Of a stretch of DNA of 64,000 nucleotides, positions 24,369-36,506 are shown one piece after another. This stretch comes from Euptelea pleiosperma (taxonomy: Eukaryota; Streptophyta; Magnoliopsida; Ranunculales; Eupteleaceae). The position numbers were made by a program, and so were the translations under genes. Below the pieces are notes generated by a model. That model was given only the letters and a program-made list of their open reading frames with translations, was not told the DNA's origin and did not search any database. Location of the stretch: contig CM068540.1 in assembly GCA_035048495.1 (NCBI GenBank), positions 4,944,829 through 5,008,828 on the forward strand. The letters are read 5' to 3'. The first letter of the stretch is position 1; each line of letters begins with the position of its first letter.

Positions 24369-25508
24369 TGATGACAGAGTAAGAAAAGTTTCCAAAATTT
24401 CAGGTGATCAAGAATCCACCTTTAAAGAAGTCAAATGTTTCTCCTTCCCACGTGTATCCAATACACATCTACAAATTTCCCAAAAGTGCAGTTATATCTT
24501 TAGTCAGAAAAGAAGAGAAAAAAGGATCAATTGATCAACAAATCTTAGTCTAATTCAAAACATCAGACTGCCAACGAAGTTGAAGAGCTGAAACGAATAG
24601 TACTACCACTGGAAACGTTGGATTATTTACAAAAGTACAGCACAGTATATTTCAATCTGAAATTGTTCCATGTTACAAGAGACGCTCAAAATATAAACGA
24701 GAACTCAAGAGAAAAGTCCAGTGAAGCTGGTCATCTGCAAATCTCTGCCACAACAGGAGCACTGGTCCAACAGAATGAAGGGTCACAGCATCAATCCTGA
24801 CAAAAAAAATGCCAAAACGAAAATCAAAGGGTATACAGGTGTCAAAAGTTGAACCTTTTAAAATGAGGTTTAAATTAGACCAACTGCCACACTGTAAAAT
24901 GTGAGGTGAAGAAAAGTATATCAGCATCGATTTCACTTTCATGCTAGTGCAAGATAGTAACAACACAATTTAATATGTACTATATGTCTAATGACCTAAC
25001 AAAAAAGGAGTATATATACACTAAAAATGCAATGGTTTGAACCTATTTTGTTTTTTGATTGAGAAACGTTTTGTTTGTATACCAGAGGTGGAAACAGATG
25101 TGCACTGTCAAACTATGTCATAGTAACAGGAAAATGATGCCTAGTTACAACAAGGTAACAGATAAAGAGGACAACATCGAAATACAGGCAAACAATTGTA
25201 GGTGATGCATCTAAAAGTTGGACTAGAAAGACAAGCTTTAAGAGTGCCCATAGAAATGAACACCCAAAAACCTTTTATGTTAACAAAGTTTATAGTAGTT
25301 ATTCTTTTGTTTCATTCAGGCCTCAGCTTTCAGTTGGTCATTCCACAGTTTAGAAGCCACTTCTGCTAGTACCAGGCTTTTTCAATGAAAAGTGAATGCA
25401 AAATCCAAAGGGTCCAGACAAACCCATCCTTTGCTCAATGCAGCCAACATCAGTATTTAGTAAGGGCATTCTTTTTAGTAGCACTGCACAAAGTTCACCC
25501 ATTTTTAT
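24369..25508 (-). promoter_or_regulatory. Upstream region of the exportin-7-like gene
   Basis: This should hold the 5' UTR and promoter. On the minus strand a strong acceptor-like run, TTTTTTTTGTCAG, at about 24,799-24,812 precedes a stretch that could be a non-coding first exon, but no donor is convincing. No TATA box could be assigned. Confidence 0.3.
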
Positions 25509-25660
25509 TGTTAGAATATCCTTATTTTCTGGTTCATATGAGGTTAGTATTGTCCTTAATTTTCTATCATAGTTAAGCAACTGGTCGTAAATACCCAAAA
25601 TACCTATTAATAAAATATGGGAAGTGTGGGCTAAAGAATATCTAACACTCTCTTTTTGGA
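25509..25660 (+). repeat. Copia LTR fragment related to 31,116-31,317
   Basis: It starts TGTTAGAATATCCTTATTTT and shares GTTCATATGAGRTTA, CTGGTCRTAAATAC and AATATGGGA..TGTGGGCTA with the LTR at 31.1 kb. No internal sequence is attached, so it is a truncated solo LTR. Confidence 0.7.
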
Positions 25661-25699
25661 GAAAAACTTGCATGACCGCCAATGGTCAAATAATCCCTG

Positions 25700-25937
25700 A
25701 CTGCCCACAATATGAGCCACAGGGCACATTTTTAAGAGAATGCTGACCATATGGATGTTTGGTCAATCCTTAGGTGGTCCTACAAACCAAAAATCAGTCT
25801 GATAAGTAATTTCAAACCTTTCGATCTTGTACCCCAATAATGCTTAAATTCCCATGGTTAAAATCAACCCATGAAAATGACTCTAATCCAACACTTAGAA
25901 ATCACTAATCAGGTTGATTTTTGGTTTGTAGGTTCAC
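25700..25937. mobile_element. Fold-back element copy, right arm truncated
   Basis: The left arm and loop of the fold-back family described at 44,353 are present (ATATGAGCCAC, TATGGATGTTTGG, CAAAAATCAGTCTGAT). The right arm stops after GATTTTTGGTTTGTAGGTTC, where the long inverted repeat begins. Confidence 0.75.
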
Positions 25938-25959
25938 CTAATTCGGCGAAATTAATTCG

Positions 25960-26535
25960 CCGACTTAGAGAAGTTTGGAGAATTTTTGCCAAAATGTTGG
26001 TAAAACACACTGATTTCTAAGGATATGATAAAACAAGCATGATAAAACACTTATAACTCATTATATCATAAAAACAACTATTTAGAGCAACCTAAGCTAG
26101 ATTAATATCGTTTCACTCATATTGACGCAAGTACCAAAAGTATTGAGTTTCTTTTTTTAAGCAAGTACTAAGATACTGATAAAACACTTAAACTCATAAG
26201 CAATACAACACGATTTTTTGCAAGTTTTGACTAAATATGCTAAACTCCGAGAAATTAGCCGAATATGATAAAGCAAGCATAATAAAACACAATGATTTTT
26301 AAGGATATGATAAAACAAGCACAATAAAACCCTTATAACTTATCTTAAAAGAAAATCTAAATACTTTAGATACTTGCGTCGATATGAGAAACGATATTAA
26401 TCTTGCTTAGGTTGTTCTAAATGGTTTTTTTATGATATAATGAGTTATAAATATTTTATCATATCCTTCAAAATCAATGTGGTCTTACCAACATTTTGGC
26501 AAAAATTCTCCAAACTTCTCTAAGTTAGCGAATTT
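25960..26535. repeat. Long inverted repeat, arms of about 200 bp
   Basis: The left arm (about 25,967-26,150) starts TTAGAGAAGTTTGGAGAATT and returns inverted at about 26,350-26,528, ending AATTCTCCAAACTTCTCTAA. Both arms carry the ATATGATAAAA, AACTCATTATATCATAAAAA and GATTAATATCGTTTC blocks. The centre repeats GATAAAACAAGCA motifs. It looks like a non-autonomous fold-back transposon; ends and TSD are not resolved. Confidence 0.7.
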
Positions 26536-26649
26536 TTACAGAAATTATCTACATCGGATTGAACTTCCCTGAATTAATTCCTAATTTTAGCTGACCGAAG
26601 TTTAAGGAGAAGTCAAAGTTCAGAACCTTGCATACGGTCACTAACCGCC

Positions 26650-29600
26650 GGTCATGTAAGTTTTACTCCTCTTTGTTCTCGTCTTTCTCTTTTCCTCTCA
26701 CCTAATGTACCAGGTGAGCTGCGAATCTAGTTGATTGGGGTAATGAAGGAGGGCATCAAGGCCAAATCACAGAGGACGATCTGGAGGAAGTCTATGTTGC
26801 TAAGGAGATCATTCATAGCGGAGGAGAAGCAAAATCGGGGTGTAAGTTCATTAGATTCTCGGAGTTAACACCTGTTGGCCAGAATAAAATATTTTGTTTT
26901 GCGGAAGGTCGTGAGAATGGAGGTTGGAATGCGATTGCCAATAACCTGGTTGTTATGCAGAAGAAGAAGGAAAGGGGTGATGTTGTTCAGGCAGTGCGCC
27001 CTCGTGAGGCAGGTTGGGGGATCGTCTGAGGTGACAGGTATTGTTGCTTCTTTTGCGTATTCTCCCCAGATTCTTTCCACATACTAGGTACCTTCCTTCG
27101 ATGCTTTGGGGCGATGGAAGCATGCCCTTGTATGTGAGTCGTCTGATGTAGCGACAGATTGGGAAGACATAGCGGTTGCTATATCCTTTATTTTTGGCAT
27201 GTCGACTCTCGTTCAGCTCATTCCATGCGGCGATCGGAAGAGGGTGTTTTTCCTTGAATGTCCCACCAGTATTAGATTCTTGTGCGATTTAACTTCCATC
27301 AGGGTTGGAAATGCGATTATTTATATTTGTAAATGGTGGCGGAGGTAAATGCAGAGCCGTCAGCCGAATGGCCCCTTCTGGCGTCGATTCCGGTGAGTGG
27401 ACTTCCTTTCCATCTTTGGCACTCTAGCTTCTTTGAGTGCATTGGTTGAGTCCGGTGGTCTATTAGAAATTGATGCTGCAACCCGCAATGGGCTGGATTT
27501 TAGTAAGGCCGTACTGAAGGTGGGAGGCAGTATCATGGATATTAAGGTGGAGATCCTGGATAGGGGGAAGAAGCTCACCATCTTGCTGGAGGTCGTTGAG
27601 AACGAGTCCAGGGTGGTTAAACCGGCCTCTACAGTTGTTCCGGTGGTGGAGGGTGCTGAGAAGTATTATGGGAGAAATGGGTGTGACGTCAGCGGCGTAG
27701 AAAGTGTGGAGGAAGGCACCGTTAGCGAGAAGGCCCATATGGGAGAGTTGTTACAGGAAGAATTTAAAATTCAAAATTCCTTGAGAGGTTGCGTCTCGAC
27801 TGGCGGGATTTCACATTCCTCCAACACATGGCTGGGGTCTTCTCATTCGTGTACGGTTAATAAGACGTCCCGTAGCAGGCATGGCCCGTGGGTCCGTGTG
27901 CGTAGGCGGGTCCGTAGTAGGATTCAGGTTAGATCCTACCCAGATCTGTTGGAGAAAGTTCAGGGTCAGAATAAAACTACGAATGGGTCGCACTGGGTTT
28001 TAGTGCCTAGTTTTAGTTTTAGACCCACGTCGCGAGGAACTGATCTCGTTAACAAGGCTGTTGTGGTTCAGCTCTCAGACACTGTAGAGAAGAGCAACAA
28101 GGGGTAGTGAAGCAAAGGGTGAAGAACCTTCAAAAATGCAAAGATGGGGTGATCGTGACGACGACTAAGCTAAGTAAGTGGGTACCTCCGTCTTGCAATC
28201 CCCTACTCTCTCCCATTTGGGCCTCTCCTTTGTGATCTCCCCGTGTGCCTGGAATTCTTGGTAGGCATACAACTTCTCTCAAGGGAGTCGAGGTGGTAGA
28301 TCTCTCAATACCGAGGGTTTGGCTGCAGCGAATATCGGCGTTGGTACGTCGAAGGTGGGATTGGAGAAATCCAGAGCTTACAGTGCAAGCACAGTCCTTG
28401 GAGATGGTAAGTGTGTTACAGATGGAGGAAACCAGGGTGGAGGTAAGACGTCAGGGCAGTTAGTTGGGGTGGAGATGGTGTTTGGGGGTCTAGATAGGGT
28501 GAGTTTTCCTACTTTGGACGATAATGGTAAGGGCATGGAACTTCTCAAGGATAATCACAACATTGGCACGATTGTGCCTTTTAATACGGAGGGGCACCAC
28601 AGTAGGTAGATCCAAACGTGGAACCAGTGCACCATGCTACGTTAGTATCGGCTGAAGAGGAACAAATGCTGTGGCTCAGGAAGAATATCTTATAGATGGG
28701 TATCTCTCTCGAACTTTCGTTTGAAGGTCATGAAGATGAAGTCCGTCAGATGCTCCTGGAGATAATTGCGAGGTCTAAAGCTAATCTAAGCATAGCTAGA
28801 GGGCCTCGTCTGTTGATTGAGGATGGTAAGGCAGATTAGACGTCAGATAAAGCATCGAGTGTTAATGAAGATTGCTCTAATAGATCCACCCGTGGGGAAA
28901 GATAGGAGGCTTCAGTGAATATGCATGAAGTTGTTGTTGTGGGGATAGGGGAGAGAGACCTTTGTTTACGCTCTCTATCTAATGCCAAACCAACCAAAGT
29001 ACCTAGAGAGATACAGAGGTTAGCCTGCCCTTTTAACTCATGAGACATTTTGGTGTACGGTAGCCGGTGTAGAGGGAGGGATAATCGGTTATCAAATGAA
29101 GCTTAAGATGCTTTCTTGGAATGTTAGGGGGCTAGGGTCTAAAGATAGAAGATCAGTAGTGAAGAGTATGATTCATAGGTGGAAGGCTACAGCGATTGTT
29201 CGCAGGAGATGAAAGTTGATCTAGAATTGGTCAAGGAGCTTTGTGGGTTTAGTGATTGAGGTCGGCAGGACTTTCCGGGGATAGGTACTGCCGCAGGAAT
29301 TCTGATTATCATGGATTGCAAGGTTCTTGAGGTAGAGGATGTCCTAGTTGGTGCATTCTCGGTGTCTATTCGATGTAGATGTGTGGAAGAGCAACTTAGG
29401 TGGGTGTTAACTAGGGTTTATGGGCCTTCGGTTTATAATGGCCAGAATCAGTTTTGGGAGGAGCTGGATGATATATCGGGCTTATGGGATGATCCATGGT
29501 GTTTAGGTGGGGATTTTTATATCATCCGCTTCTTACATGAGAAGAATCTTAAGAGGGAGGGTGACCAGGAGTATGAAGGAGTTTGAAGAATTTATTAATA

Positions 29601-30492
29601 GGCACTTTCTTATGGACATCCTGATGGGAGGGGGCAAGTTCACGTGGTCTAACAACCAGGAGCAACCTACAATGTGCAGATTGGATAGATTCATTCTCTT
29701 CGAAATGGGATGATCACTTTCCATGGGTTTCTTTGTTGGCTATTCTTAAGCTCGCCTCGGTTCATGTTCCCTTGGTTCTAAATTGCGGGGGATTAAGGTC
29801 TAGCCCTATTACAGATCTAAGACGTTATGGGAGCCGGTCTTGGAATGTCTCAAAAGGAGGCTATCTTCATGGAAAGCTAGATAAATTTTTTTTTTTTATC
29901 GGTAGAAAGCTAGATAATTATCATAGGAGGACTGTCAACCACCTCTTACTGCATTGCGACATGGCCAGGGAGGTTTGGTATTTGTTTATGTTGAGAGTTC
30001 GGGATGACTTGGGTTATGCCGGGGTTTCGTACTGATCTCTAGCTCAACTGGCGTTCATCTGCCTTTTCTTCTAAAGGGAGTATCCTTTGGAGAAGCATCT
30101 CTAGCTCAACTGGCGTTCATCTGCCTTTTCTTCTAGAGGGAGTATCCTTTGGAGGCTTCTCCCGTTTGCAATTGTGTGGAGGTAATGGAAGGAAAGGAAC
30201 CGGAGAGCCTTTAAGGGCAAGAGCGAAGATATGACCTCGATCATTCTTAATAGAATGGGGTTGGTTTTCCTGTGGTCTAAATTGTTCTTAGAGTGTCGTG
30301 GTCTCGTTTTTGAAGATTTTGTGCTTAGATGAGATGTCCTTTGTACTAGAGATGGATGACTATTGTTTGGTTGTTTTAGTTCTGTTGTGCCTGTTAGGGA
30401 GCTTTGTCCTGTGATGGTCATCTCAACCTCACTAGCTTAGCGTTTGTTATGACTTTGGTTCTTTTTCAATAAAATTTATAGTTAGAAAAAAA
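26650..30492 (+). pseudogene. LINE with ORF1, endonuclease and internally deleted RT (LINE-C)
   Basis: ORF1 (about 26,860-28,620) has a DUF4283-like part, GGLLEIDAATRNGLDFSKAV, and a 236-codon open stretch at 27,397-28,107. The endonuclease begins near 29,107 with [20 protein letters not shown], then WVLTRVYGPSVYNGQNQFWE, LWDDPWCLGGDFYIIRFLHE and GGGKFTWSNNQEQPTMCRLD (to about 29,700). The text then jumps within 200 bp to the RT tail (WEPVLECLKRRLSSWK) and the zinc-binding motif TVNHLLLHCDMAREVW (29,930-29,980), so most of the RT, including its catalytic residues, is deleted. A short A tract ends it at about 30,484-30,492. Frames are broken throughout. Confidence 0.82.
30035..30158. repeat. 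62-bp tandem duplication in the LINE-C tail
   Basis: ATCTCTAGCTCAACTGGCGT starts at 30,035 and again at 30,097. The two units differ at a few bases. Confidence 0.85.
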
Positions 30493-30494
30493 AA

Positions 30495-31460
30495 TTCTAG
30501 GATTTTATTTCACCCATTTCCTTTATCTTCTTTCACGGGTACATATGTTACTATTCACATGTACTATTCACTCAAACCCTAATCTGATCTAGGGCAGGTG
30601 TTCCTTTTTGTTTTATGCAAGATAGTTAAGGGCTTAAGGCGCAAGGCAAGGCACGCGCAGATTGGGCAGGTTATCCTTCAGATAGACGATCAACTACAAT
30701 ATATTATACCTTTTTAGGTGGCAATTTAGTCATTTGGAAAAGCAAGAAGCAGACAGTTGTTGCCAGGTCTAGTGCATAGGCTAAATATTGTGCTATGGCA
30801 CATACCACGTGTGAGCTCATCTGAGCGCGCACTACGTGCGTGAATTTGGTGTTCCTTTCACAAAGCCAATCAAACTTTATTATGATAATCAAACCGCTAT
30901 TCACATTGCTACTAATCCAGTCTTTCATGATTGAGGTCGATTGTGACTTCATTTGAGAGAAAATAGTCAATCATGAGATTTGTACTCCAGAGTCATACAT
31001 GTCATCTCAACATTAACTTGCTGATATATTCACCAAAGCATTGGCAAAACCAGCTTCTAATTGTATTTGTTCCAAGCTGGGTTAGATAATCTCCATGCTC
31101 CAGCTTGAGGGAGAGTGTTAGAATATATCTACTTTCTGTTCATATGAGATTACAGGTGTCTTTGTAATTTCTCTAATAGTTCAGGGACCTGGTCATAAAT
31201 ACATATTGATAAAATATGGGACATGTGGGCTAGATCTATTCCACTCTCTCTTTGTTCTTTTCTCTATTCCCTCGTCTTTCTCTTTTCTTTTTTTCTTCTT
31301 TCATTGAAACACTCACATGGTATCAGAGCAATAATTTATAGGGTTTCATTTCATCTATTTCCTTCATCTTCTTTCATGGGTACTATTCATGTGCTAATAT
31401 TCACGTGTAATTTAGTTACTTTTCATGTTTCAAACTTACTACTTTTCATGGTAAATAGAA
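30495..31460 (+). mobile_element. Rearranged copia element: leader, RNase H, LTR, leader
   Basis: 30,495-30,600 resembles the untranslated leader found after the PBS at 31,330. It is followed by a broken RNase H end (about 30,660-31,085: [27 protein letters not shown]-type tail). A polypurine tract GCTTGAGGGAGAG (31,103-31,115), a 202-bp LTR (31,116-31,317) and a perfect PBS, TGGTATCAGAGC (31,318-31,329), come next. An LTR with internal sequence on both sides implies a tandem element or recombination product, with the polyprotein middle lost. Confidence 0.75.
31116..31317 (+). repeat. Copia LTR, 202 bp, between PPT and PBS
   Basis: It starts TGTTAGAATATATCTACTT and ends AAACACTCACA. It is related to the fragment at 25,509-25,660. 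Confidence 0.85.
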
Positions 31461-33113
31461 GCTTCAAATATGTATTTAGTTGTTTCAACTCACATTGTCC
31501 GACTACTTTGCATGCCTCAAGGGGGTGTCCAAAGAGACGTGGAGCGAGGATATCCTAGATGGCCTAAATACAGAAATGGTGGTATCCGCTTAATGGATTT
31601 TGAGTTTGGAATGTGCTTACCATCCAAAAGATGAGTTGTTTGTGCACTTTTTGCCAATTTCACGGAAAAAAAAAAACATTTTTCTCTTATCCAGTTTAAG
31701 AACCACATCCAAATGTGCCCCTAATGTCTCCTTCATATTTTTAAAAGATCAATGTCTCCTTTACACGGTGGAACTCTCCCACAAACTTCTTTTTTTATTC
31801 CTACTTTCTCACACTCCCATAAATCTAATACCTTTTTTGGGGAAAGGGTTTTCTGAAGTGTCATTCCAAACCTCTTATCTGCATCAAGAAGGGTTTTCTT
31901 GCCATGTAGAGGGCAGACATGGCCAATCCAGACTGTCCATCTAATTGACAGCCCTCAACATTGCCCATGCGGATATTACCCTACTATGAAAATAGGGAAC
32001 CAAGACCCCTATCTATGCCACCACGTCTCTCTATGCTACAAAATCTTTTGTTTCTCTAATATTTGGTGCTGCAGCATCTGTCAATCAATCTATTGTAGGA
32101 CACTACGACTCTATGAATGAGATGCAAAACCATCACCTATCAAAACCCGATGACAGCAGACTGAAGCTCATTTCCATGTTTGAATAATAAAAATATTACC
32201 AAGCCAATAATCTAAGCAATAAAAGCATCCTATTTTACTCAAAGATCTACTCGTTTACATCTAATTCAGATTTCAATCTCGTTTACATCTAATTGAGATT
32301 TCAATCACTCAGCCTTTGAATCTAACATCAAAATCAATCAAAATCCTAAACAAGACCAAAGTACGGAGCTTAAAACACCATGGGTGGATTGATTTGGTTA
32401 AATCAGAACGAGATAACGACCTAAATGCTCATCAATACCACATAAATAAGTACAAATTACAGCAAAAAAATTGCAGAGATTCATGAAGAAGTCTCACGGT
32501 TTCTTGATTAAAAAAACAGTTGCAAAAGCAAAGAACAAACGATCTTACATGCAAAAATCTCGTATCTTGAGAGCTTGTTTGGGGGTTTTTTTTTTTTTCC
32601 TCTCTTTCTCAGCTTCGCTTCTGTGAAGAGATTTGAGAATTCAAAGGAGCGGAGTTGAAAACCTAAAAGAGAGTGATTAACTTCGACGAAAGCCTCTCCA
32701 CCCCCTTAATGAACTCTGAGATTGTTATTTTTATTTTTTTTCCAACAAATGCTATTGCACCTGCGCACGTTAGTATTTGGGCCTTTGGTTTTGTTAATGT
32801 GTGTCGGAAACCTTTGTGGGTTATCCAATGCCAAGTCGCCTAAGCCATTGGATATGAGGATGCTGCTGATCGTAGTGCGATAGACTGTGTGGGGACTGAT
32901 CATGGTGCTATCTAATGATGGTCGATGAATGATAACTTAGAAATGGGCGGGGACCCAGCCCACAAGCTATTAGTTTAGGTCTGGTCTCAATTCAAGCCAA
33001 TGATGGGCCTTAGAAGTTTTGTCCAAGCCTGACCCATTAAAATATCTACAAACCCTGGCCAAGCCCGTCAACTCATCATGGGCCTGGCTGCGGGATGAGT
33101 TTTTTGACAGTTA
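31461..33113. other. No recognisable gene
   Basis: Short frames only. 32,580-32,700 has the look of a gene leader (pyrimidine tract then A-rich) but no coding region follows. 32,940-33,110 is rich in GGGCC/CCAAGCC motifs, probably an old element. Confidence 0.4.
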
Positions 33114-33303
33114 GGAGAAAATTTTGAAGCTGCGGGATTTTTGAAGTGGCGATCATGCGCCCAATGATCGCGCTACATATACCTAGGTTTTAGGATTTAG
33201 TTTTGACAATAACTTTTTAAAAATTAACCATGGGTATATTTGGCGCACGATCATTGGGGCATGATCGTTGTTTTAAAAATCCGGTCGCTTCAAAAAAATT
33301 CTC
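33114..33303. repeat. Short fold-back repeat, family 2, copy 1
   Basis: It starts GGAGAAAATTTTGAAGC and ends GCTTCAAAAAAATTCTC. Inner arms carry GCGATCATGCGCC / GGGGCATGATCGT and a central ATGGGTATATTTGG. 190 bp, non-coding. Confidence 0.7.
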
Positions 33304-33390
33304 ATTGGTTAGCTTGTAACTCTAATAAGGGATACTGATCGCGAAAAGTATATTATCACCAATTGGGTTCCTAATAAAATGAAGGGTTGG

Positions 33391-33744
33391 GCTCCAGTTA
33401 CCGCCCTAAAATGACAGGACAGAATATGAGCCACATGGCACAATATTAGAGGACTCTGACCGTATGGATGTTTGGCCAATCCCTAGGTGGACCTACAAAC
33501 CTAAAATCAGCCTGGTCAATGATTTCTAGGCATTAGATCTTGGTACCTCAAATTCCCACGTTAGATCAACCCGTGAAAATAAGTCCAATCCAACACCTAT
33601 AAATCACTACTCAGGCTGATTTTTGGTTTGTAGGTCCACTTAGGGATTGGCCAAACATACGGTCAGAGTCCTCTAAGAGCATGCCACATGGCTCATATCG
33701 TGTCCTGTAACTAGAGCCTGTCATTTTAGGGGGTTAACCGGAGC
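33391..33744. mobile_element. Fold-back element, type A ends, complete
   Basis: 354 bp. The left end is GCTCCAGTTACCGCCCTAAA and the right end is inverted, TTTAGGGGGTTAACCGGAGC. The arms of roughly 130-150 bp carry TATGAGCCACATGGCA and GCCACATGGCTCATA, TATGGATGTTTGGCCAAT and its inverse. No reading frame. Confidence 0.85.
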
Positions 33745-33759
33745 CTGAGCCTAAAAATA

Positions 33760-34094
33760 ATATACTCAAAACATTGAGAGATCTCTTAGCATAAGGGGTA
33801 GAGTCGGCCTCATACTCTTCGCTATATCCTATGGCCTAACCGGGCCTAGCAGGCTTAGCTTGCAAGGCCCGGTAAATTAACAGGCCCAAGAATCAAGTAT
33901 AGGCCGGCCTGTTGGGCTTATAAAGGCAACCCAAAACATGCCCATTAAGACCCCCTACAAGTAAAGTAAGGATCTTGGGGACATAATTTGACCAGTCAAA
34001 TTCCTAGCCTCCAAGCCGGCCTTTGCAAAGTTGTGCTCCAACTACCCCTTAGTAGGGCATGTACCATTAAACATGCCCTAACCCCTGTTACAAA
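33760..34094. other. No gene; GGCCGGCC-rich sequence
   Basis: GGCCTGTTGGGCTTATAAAGG-like and AACCGGGCCTAGCAGGC motifs suggest a decayed MITE. Nothing definite. Confidence 0.3.
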
Positions 34095-34280
34095 GGAGAA
34101 TTTTTGAAGCAGCGGGATTTTTGAAGCGGCACTCATGCGCCAATGACCGCGCGCCACATATACCCATGGTACTTTTAAAAACTCTTTAAAACCAAAGCCT
34201 AAACCATGGGTATATGTGGTGCACGATCATTGGCGCCATGATCGAGGCTTCAAAAATCCCGCCCCTTCAAAAAATTTCTC
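34095..34280. repeat. Short fold-back repeat, family 2, copy 2
   Basis: It starts GGAGAATTTTTGAAGC and ends CTTCAAAAAATTTCTC. It contains CCATGGGTATATGTGG at the centre, like copy 1. 186 bp. Confidence 0.75.
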
Positions 34281-34527
34281 ATTAAAAAGTGGCCAGTGTG
34301 GCAGTGTGCAATGAGGAGGGTATGATTTGCAACGGCTTGCCCAAAGCAATGGCAGACTCTTTGACAAAGAGAATTTTCTAAATAATGATGTGAGCCCCAC
34401 CCTGCAACGTATAGATTGTGTTCCCTAATTGGAAACATGCCTCTACATCAAAAACTTTATAATTCGTGAAACATCAATCATAAGTGGGATAGAACTGTGG
34501 TCTCCCACTTGCAAGGCATAATGTTGA

Positions 34528-34881
34528 GAGTAAAACTTCTGTCACAAAGCAAAATACGAGCCACGTGGCATACTATTAGTGGATGCTGACCGTATGGATG
34601 TTTGGCCAGTCCCTTGGTAGACCTCTAAACCAAAAATCAGCCTGATTAGTGATTTCTAAGCGATTCGATTGAAGTTATTTTTATGGGTTGATTTTAAGGG
34701 TAGGAATTTGAGCATTATTGAGTGTTATTTGGGTGCAATGATCCAAAGGTTGTAAATCATTAATTAGGCTGATTTTTGGTTTATAGGTCCATCGAGGGAC
34801 TGGCCAAACATCCATACGGTCAGTGTCCACTAAGAGTGTGCCATGTGGCTCGCATTTTGCACTGTGACAGAAGTTTTACTC
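34528..34881. mobile_element. Fold-back element, type B ends, 9-bp TSD
   Basis: 354 bp. Ends are GAGTAAAACTTCTGTCAC and its near-inverse, GTGACAGAAGTTTTACTC. Flanks TAATGTTGA (34,519-34,527) and TAATATTCA (34,882-34,890) agree at 7 of 9 positions. The left arm has a G-box in GAGCCACGTGGCA. The core arms are the same as in type A copies. Confidence 0.85.
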
Positions 34882-35244
34882 TAATATTCAACATTTGAGT
34901 TGTAAGCTTAATCATTATCAAAAGCAAATTTATCATGATGTATGGCATCCCATGAGTTTTTGGTTCTTCATACTTTTCTTCCTACCTTAAACCTAACATC
35001 ATACCTTTCTTCCTACCTAACCCTAACTAGGGGGGTGCACGTTGCACACGAGTGATTGTAGGGCGTCTTTGGAAGAAGTGTCACGCACTATTAGAGACCA
35101 CCGACTATATGGATGTTTGGGATATCCCTAGGTGGACTTGCATGCAAAAAAAGTCAGCCCTGATTACTGATTTCTAAGTGTTTGATTGGAGTCATTGATG
35201 ATGGACCACCGATTGTATGGATATTGAATTTCGGCACCAAATAA

Positions 35245-35610
35245 TAGGTACCGTTGTTTATGGACCATATATTATGAGTCATGTGGCACACTCAGAGACA
35301 CCACTGACCATATGGATGTTTGGCCCATCCCTAGGTGGACCAACATACCAAAATTCATTCTGATTAGTAATTTCTATCTATTGGATTAGAGTTTTTTTCA
35401 TGGTTTATTATTTTTTATTGTGGATTTAGAGCATTATTTGGGGTACTCATATCCAAAGGTTAGAAATCACTAATCAAGCTGATTTTTGTTATGTACTCCA
35501 TCCGGGATGGGCCAATCATCCATACAGTCAATAGCCTCAAATAATGTGTCATGTGGCTCACACTATGGTTCGTCATCGACGTTGATGATAGATGTCCCTC
35601 ATCAAAGTTC
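35245..35610. mobile_element. Fold-back element copy within duplicated block
   Basis: The left arm has TTATGAGTCATGTGGCACAC and TATGGATGTTTGGCCCATCC. The right arm has GGATGGGCCAATCATCCATA and GTCATGTGGCTCACACTATG, ending ATCAAAGTTCTGCTC, so it is a type B-like end. The loop is AT-rich. Confidence 0.75.
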
Positions 35611-35674
35611 TGCTCTTTAAAAATGGTGAAAGAGTAAAGTGTAGAGGGAGAAAAAAATTTATGTTGAAGTTTTT

Positions 35675-36000
35675 TATACGAGCATCACGCCACACCTAAA
35701 ACTGCCATGTGGCACACTCTTAGAGATTTATGATTGTACGACGAATGTTTGAAACATCCATAGGTAGACCTGTACACCAAAAATCAGTCTGATAGGTGTT
35801 TTCTAGGTGTTGAATCTAAATACACAAAATAATTTTGAATCCACAGTTAAAATTTAACCTATGAAAAAAATTTAAATATAATGGTTCGAAACCACAAATC
35901 TAGCTAATATGTGGTCTACAGGGCCACCTAGGGATGTTTCAAACATCCGTACGATCATGGATCTCTAATAGTATCCCATGTGCCGTTTATAGGTGCGGCT
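35675..36000. mobile_element. Diverged fold-back relative
   Basis: Arms contain GCCATGTGGCACACTCTTAG, ATGTTTGAAACATCC and the inverse GGATGTTTCAAACATCC, ending CCCATGTGCCGTTTATAGGT. It is a subfamily in which TTGGCCAAT is replaced by GAAACATCC. Confidence 0.65.
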
Positions 36001-36506
36001 TGGATGCCTGGATGAAAAAAACACTAGGATCAAATATGTTCTCGTAGAGGGTCAAAATTTTCCACCCACGCATTTATATGTGAACACGTTAAATGCATTC
36101 ACATTGAGTGTAGTAAAAGCTGTACAAAAACTAAAATACTCCTATTACGTGGGACAATTTTAAAAAAAAATTTAAGTGGCCAAACAAGAGCATTTTCGAA
36201 ATAAAGAGATTGTGTCAGTAAAGCAAGAACACCTTTCATCCATTCATAAGTAGAATAGATATGTGTTGTCATAAAGATAAGTGTTGTAACATACCATTTG
36301 TTAAATTAAAGAATCTAAGGTCCTATGAGGTTGCCTTTAGAAAGGTTTCTAGAATCATTTATTACCCATAAATGTCCATAAAATTTTTCTGGATTAAAAC
36401 TTTGTAAATTACAAATGATCATTTAGAAAACTTTTCTTTAGTCACCATACAAGGTCTAAGTATATAATCGCTTGTTTTCATTGGCTGTAGTCGATGTTTA
36501 ATTTTT

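Larger units (their letters stand above)
34975..36500. repeat. Duplicated block, left unit
   Basis: It begins with a TTTCTTCCTACCT run and GGGGGGTGCACGTTGCACA (35,030). It contains three fold-back derived pieces (about 35,060-35,225, 35,245-35,610 and 35,675-36,000) and ends near CCATACAAGGTCTAAGTAT (36,446). The same order of blocks recurs at 36,730-38,350 with many substitutions and indels. Confidence 0.8.

Noticed and set aside
27397..28107. 236-codon open frame as a host gene
   Set aside because: It lies between other LINE motifs in order and carries the DUF4283-like segment of LINE ORF1; it is a retroelement remnant.
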